NCBI RefSeq assembly: GCF_024679095.1
Contig: NC_066512.1
Location: forward strand, 12,282,732 to 12,346,731
DNA from: Eriocheir sinensis
Taxonomy: Eukaryota; Arthropoda; Malacostraca; Decapoda; Varunidae
DNA length: 64,000 bases
Reading direction: 5' to 3'
The notes below the pieces were generated by a model. That model was not told the DNA's origin and did not search any database. It saw only the letters and a program-made list of their open reading frames with translations. The stretch's first letter is position 1, and each line of letters starts with the position of its first letter. Positions 61,821 through 64,000 of the stretch are shown here, piece by piece. A program made the translations under genes and the position numbers.

Positions 61821-61945
61821 AGGGTTGGCAAAAACCAGTGGTTTAAAAAAAATGTTTTATTTGGTTTAAACCAGGTTTTTTTGGTTTAAACCAGTTTTTT
61901 TTTGGTTTAAACCAGTTTTTTTTTGGTTTAAACCACTTTTTTTTT
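61821..61945. repeat. GGTTTAAACC tandem repeat, element end AGGGTTGGC
   Basis: CAGGGTTGGCAAAAACCAGT opens a tract in which GGTTTAAACCAGTTTTTTT-like units of about 22-23 bp repeat about four times. The mirror end, GGTTTAAACCGCCAACCCT, is at 63590-63608. Confidence 0.8.
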
Positions 61946-62190
61946 CAGTATGTTTATTCCAGTAATTCTATCCGTATATACATATATGAGTTTGAAAAGG
62001 AATTATAGATTGATTTAGAGATGGATTTAGCAAAATATTAATTTGATAATCATGCAATCTGTAAAAGAGGCAAAATGCAGCTTCTCTAACATGCTTTTTA
62101 ATTGCAATGTTAAAGAGTAGTAAAACATGAACGACCTCTTCTAATTTTCCAGTTGCATGCTACAAAAACAGTTGTGAGAGAGAGAGAGAG
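61946..62190. other. AT-rich sequence inside the composite element
   Basis: No coding sequence. (GA)n lies at 62176-62192. Confidence 0.5.
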
Positions 62191-62192
62191 AG

Positions 62193-62237
62193 CTTTCCTG
62201 TTTTTTTTAAACAATTTATCTGCTGTTTAGTGAATGG

Positions 62238-62329
<92 letters not shown>

Positions 62330-62378
62330 TGCCACTTCACTAAACAGCAGATAAATTGTTTAAAAAAATCCTTTCCAA
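62193..62378. repeat. Palindrome with (AT)n core and about 48-bp arms
   Basis: TTTAAACAATTTATCTGCTG and TTTAGTGAA before the AT run (62240-62326) are mirrored after it as TTCACTAAA and CAGCAGATAAATTGTTTAAA. The arms differ by a few bases. Confidence 0.88.
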
Positions 62379-62513
62379 CAATGCATACATAAAAATACTA
62401 GTAGCTAAATTATGTGTAAATTCAAATGTAGTACAATACTTATTCATACTTATTGTTTTCTGAAACTTACTGAGCAAATGCATATAACATACTGTACTGC
62501 ACTAAGCCACAAA
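62379..62513. other. AT-rich unassigned
   Basis: Nothing recognised. Confidence 0.4.
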
Positions 62514-62662
62514 TGGTTTAAACCAATAAAAAACAGTGGCTTAAACCAACTAATAAAACCATTTTTTTCTCTTTTGTGTGTATCTTTGTTAGTTTCATCC
62601 GTATTGTGGTTTTAACTATATGTAAGATTTTAATTATGTACAGCAGGGTTGGGGGTTTAAAC

Positions 62663-62820
62663 CAGGGGTGTCAAACTCAAAACCCTTGGAGGGCCAATTC
62701 ATGCTCTGAAGTGCCGTCATGGGGGCCAACAAGGGTAGAAAATACATTGACAAGATTGAAGTTACCGTTAACCGCGGGCCATTTATGACTATCCCGCGGG
62801 CCATGAGTTTGACACCCCAG
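62663..62820. mobile_element. Small hAT MITE, left-arm copy, 8-bp TSD
   Basis: The ends are CAGGGGTGTCAAACTC and GAGTTTGACACCCCAG. GTTTAAAC flanks both sides (62655-62662 and 62821-62828). The interior has CCCTTGGAGGGCCAATTCATG and CCGCGGGCCAT. It is 158 bp, with no coding capacity. Confidence 0.85.
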
Positions 62821-63029
62821 GTTTAAACAAAACAAAAACATCAATAAAACCAGTGTTTTTTGTGAATCTTTTTTAGTTTCATTAGGTATTGTGGTTTTAA
62901 TTATATATGGTTTTATTATTTTTATTATGCACAGTCATTTTACTAACACCAGGATGAAAACGTCAGTTGGTAAACTCAAATCTCTATTCAAATGCTGCAA
63001 TTCAGAGTAACTGAAAACATAATTTTGGT

Positions 63030-63131
<102 letters not shown>

Positions 63132-63289
63132 TGTTTTCAGTTACTTGAGTTACAGCATTTGACTGAGTTTACTAACTGACGTTTTAAAATAATAAAACCA
63201 CATATAATTAGAACCACAATACCTGATGAAACTAAAAAAGATTCACAAAAAACACTGGTTTTATAGATTGTTTTTTATTTTATTTAAAC

Positions 63290-63448
63290 CAGGGGTGTTA
63301 AACTCATGGCCCGCGGGATAGTCATAAATGGCCCGCGGTATCACAGTAGCTTCAATCTTGTCGATGTATTTTCTTCCCTTGTTGGCCCCCATGACGGCAC
63401 TTCAGAGCATGATTTGGCCCTCCAAGGGTTTTGAGTTTGACACTCCTG
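63290..63448. mobile_element. Small hAT MITE, right-arm copy (inverted)
   Basis: The ends are CAGGGGTGTTAAACTC and GAGTTTGACACTCCTG. The flanks are ATTTAAAC (63282-63289) and GTTTAAAC (63449-63456). It is the mirror image of 62663-62820 at the same relative position. Confidence 0.83.
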
Positions 63449-63605
63449 GTTTAAACCGCCAACCCTGCTGTACATAATTAAAATCTTACATATACTTAAA
63501 ACCACAATACTGATGAAACTAACAAAGATACACACACACAAAAAAAATTGTTTTATTAGTTGGTTTAAACCACTGTTTTTTTTTTATTGGTTTAAACCGC
63601 CAACC

Positions 63606-63608
<3 letters not shown>

Positions 63609-63697
<89 letters not shown>
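63609..63697. repeat. (AT)n microsatellite
   Basis: AT dinucleotides. Confidence 0.97.
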
Positions 63698-63699
<2 letters not shown>

Positions 63700-63909
63700 A
63701 TTTTGTGTTGTTCGCTTTATAAGTTGTTTTTTCTTTTTCTTGCACAGTGACGCGGTCTTCTGGTTGAAGATAACGCAGAACCATATCTCTAGACGGCTAG
63801 AGATATGGATCTGGGTGACCTTCAACCAGAAGACCGCGCCCCAGTGCGGGTAAAAGTAAAAACAACTTATAAAGCGAACAACGCAAAATCTGCTGTTAAC
63901 TTTAATAAA

Positions 63910-63911
<2 letters not shown>
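63698..63911. repeat. Hairpin element of about 200 bp between two (AT)n tracts
   Basis: TTGTTCGCTTTATAAGTTGTTTT, then GACGCGGTCTTCTGGTTGAAG, are mirrored at 63818-63896. The centre is CCATATCTCTAG-ACGG-CTAGAGATATGG (63781-63808). Confidence 0.9.

Positions 63912-64000
<89 letters not shown>
63912..64000. repeat. (AT)n microsatellite, cut by window end
   Basis: AT dinucleotides to the last base. Confidence 0.97.

Overview
The window is eukaryotic nuclear DNA. Its exons are short and split by GT/AG introns, it carries many degraded transposable elements, and its dinucleotide and trinucleotide microsatellites are unusually long and numerous. Together with the style of the LINE and SINE families, this suggests an arthropod, most plausibly a decapod crustacean. 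That is inference, because no species-specific marker is visible. There is one 100-base assembly gap (32065-32164).

The one clear host gene lies on the minus strand. Five exons (26707-26539, 23320-23141, 21054-20753, 19077-18874, 1801-1606) encode about 350 consecutive residues of a multi-pass amino acid transporter of the AAAP family (Aa_trans; SLC32/SLC36/AVT1-like). All splice sites are GT/AG and the phases agree at every junction (2, 2, 1, 1). The N-terminal exon and the last exon were not found. The introns are packed with mobile DNA, above all the 17-kb intron between 18874 and 1801. In one intron a (CT)n microsatellite forms the polypyrimidine tract.

1-6 kb: hAT-like repeat ends, the 1606-1801 exon, a 5'-truncated LINE, a MITE and triplet repeats. 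6-15.4 kb: a broken LINE ORF1 with a PHD finger, three copies of one APE-type LINE family ('LINE A'), and a second LINE ORF1 (SAP, coiled coil, SGNH, zinc knuckles) split by the third copy. 15.9-28 kb: a long-TIR MITE, a second LINE family ('LINE B'), a hAT MITE with perfect TIRs and target duplication, a retroelement with a possible nuclease, SINEs, a decayed THAP exon and a 983-bp foldback element. 28-35.3 kb: LINE fragments, including an RNase H domain ('LINE C'), a possible LTR, a 42-bp minisatellite, a gap and a pogo-like MITE. 35-48 kb: mostly unique AT-rich DNA with three weak candidate first exons and a tandem repeat near 41 kb. 48-58 kb: LINE and SINE insertions including a nested SINE, pyrimidine-rich tracts and minisatellites. 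58-64 kb: LINE B and LINE A copies, then a stack of inverted repeats built around (AT)n cores.

No operon-like system, CRISPR array or rRNA is present. The most unusual features are the (AT)n-centred palindromes, the microsatellites recurring in and at the edges of LINE reverse-transcriptase fragments, and the multi-domain LINE ORF1.
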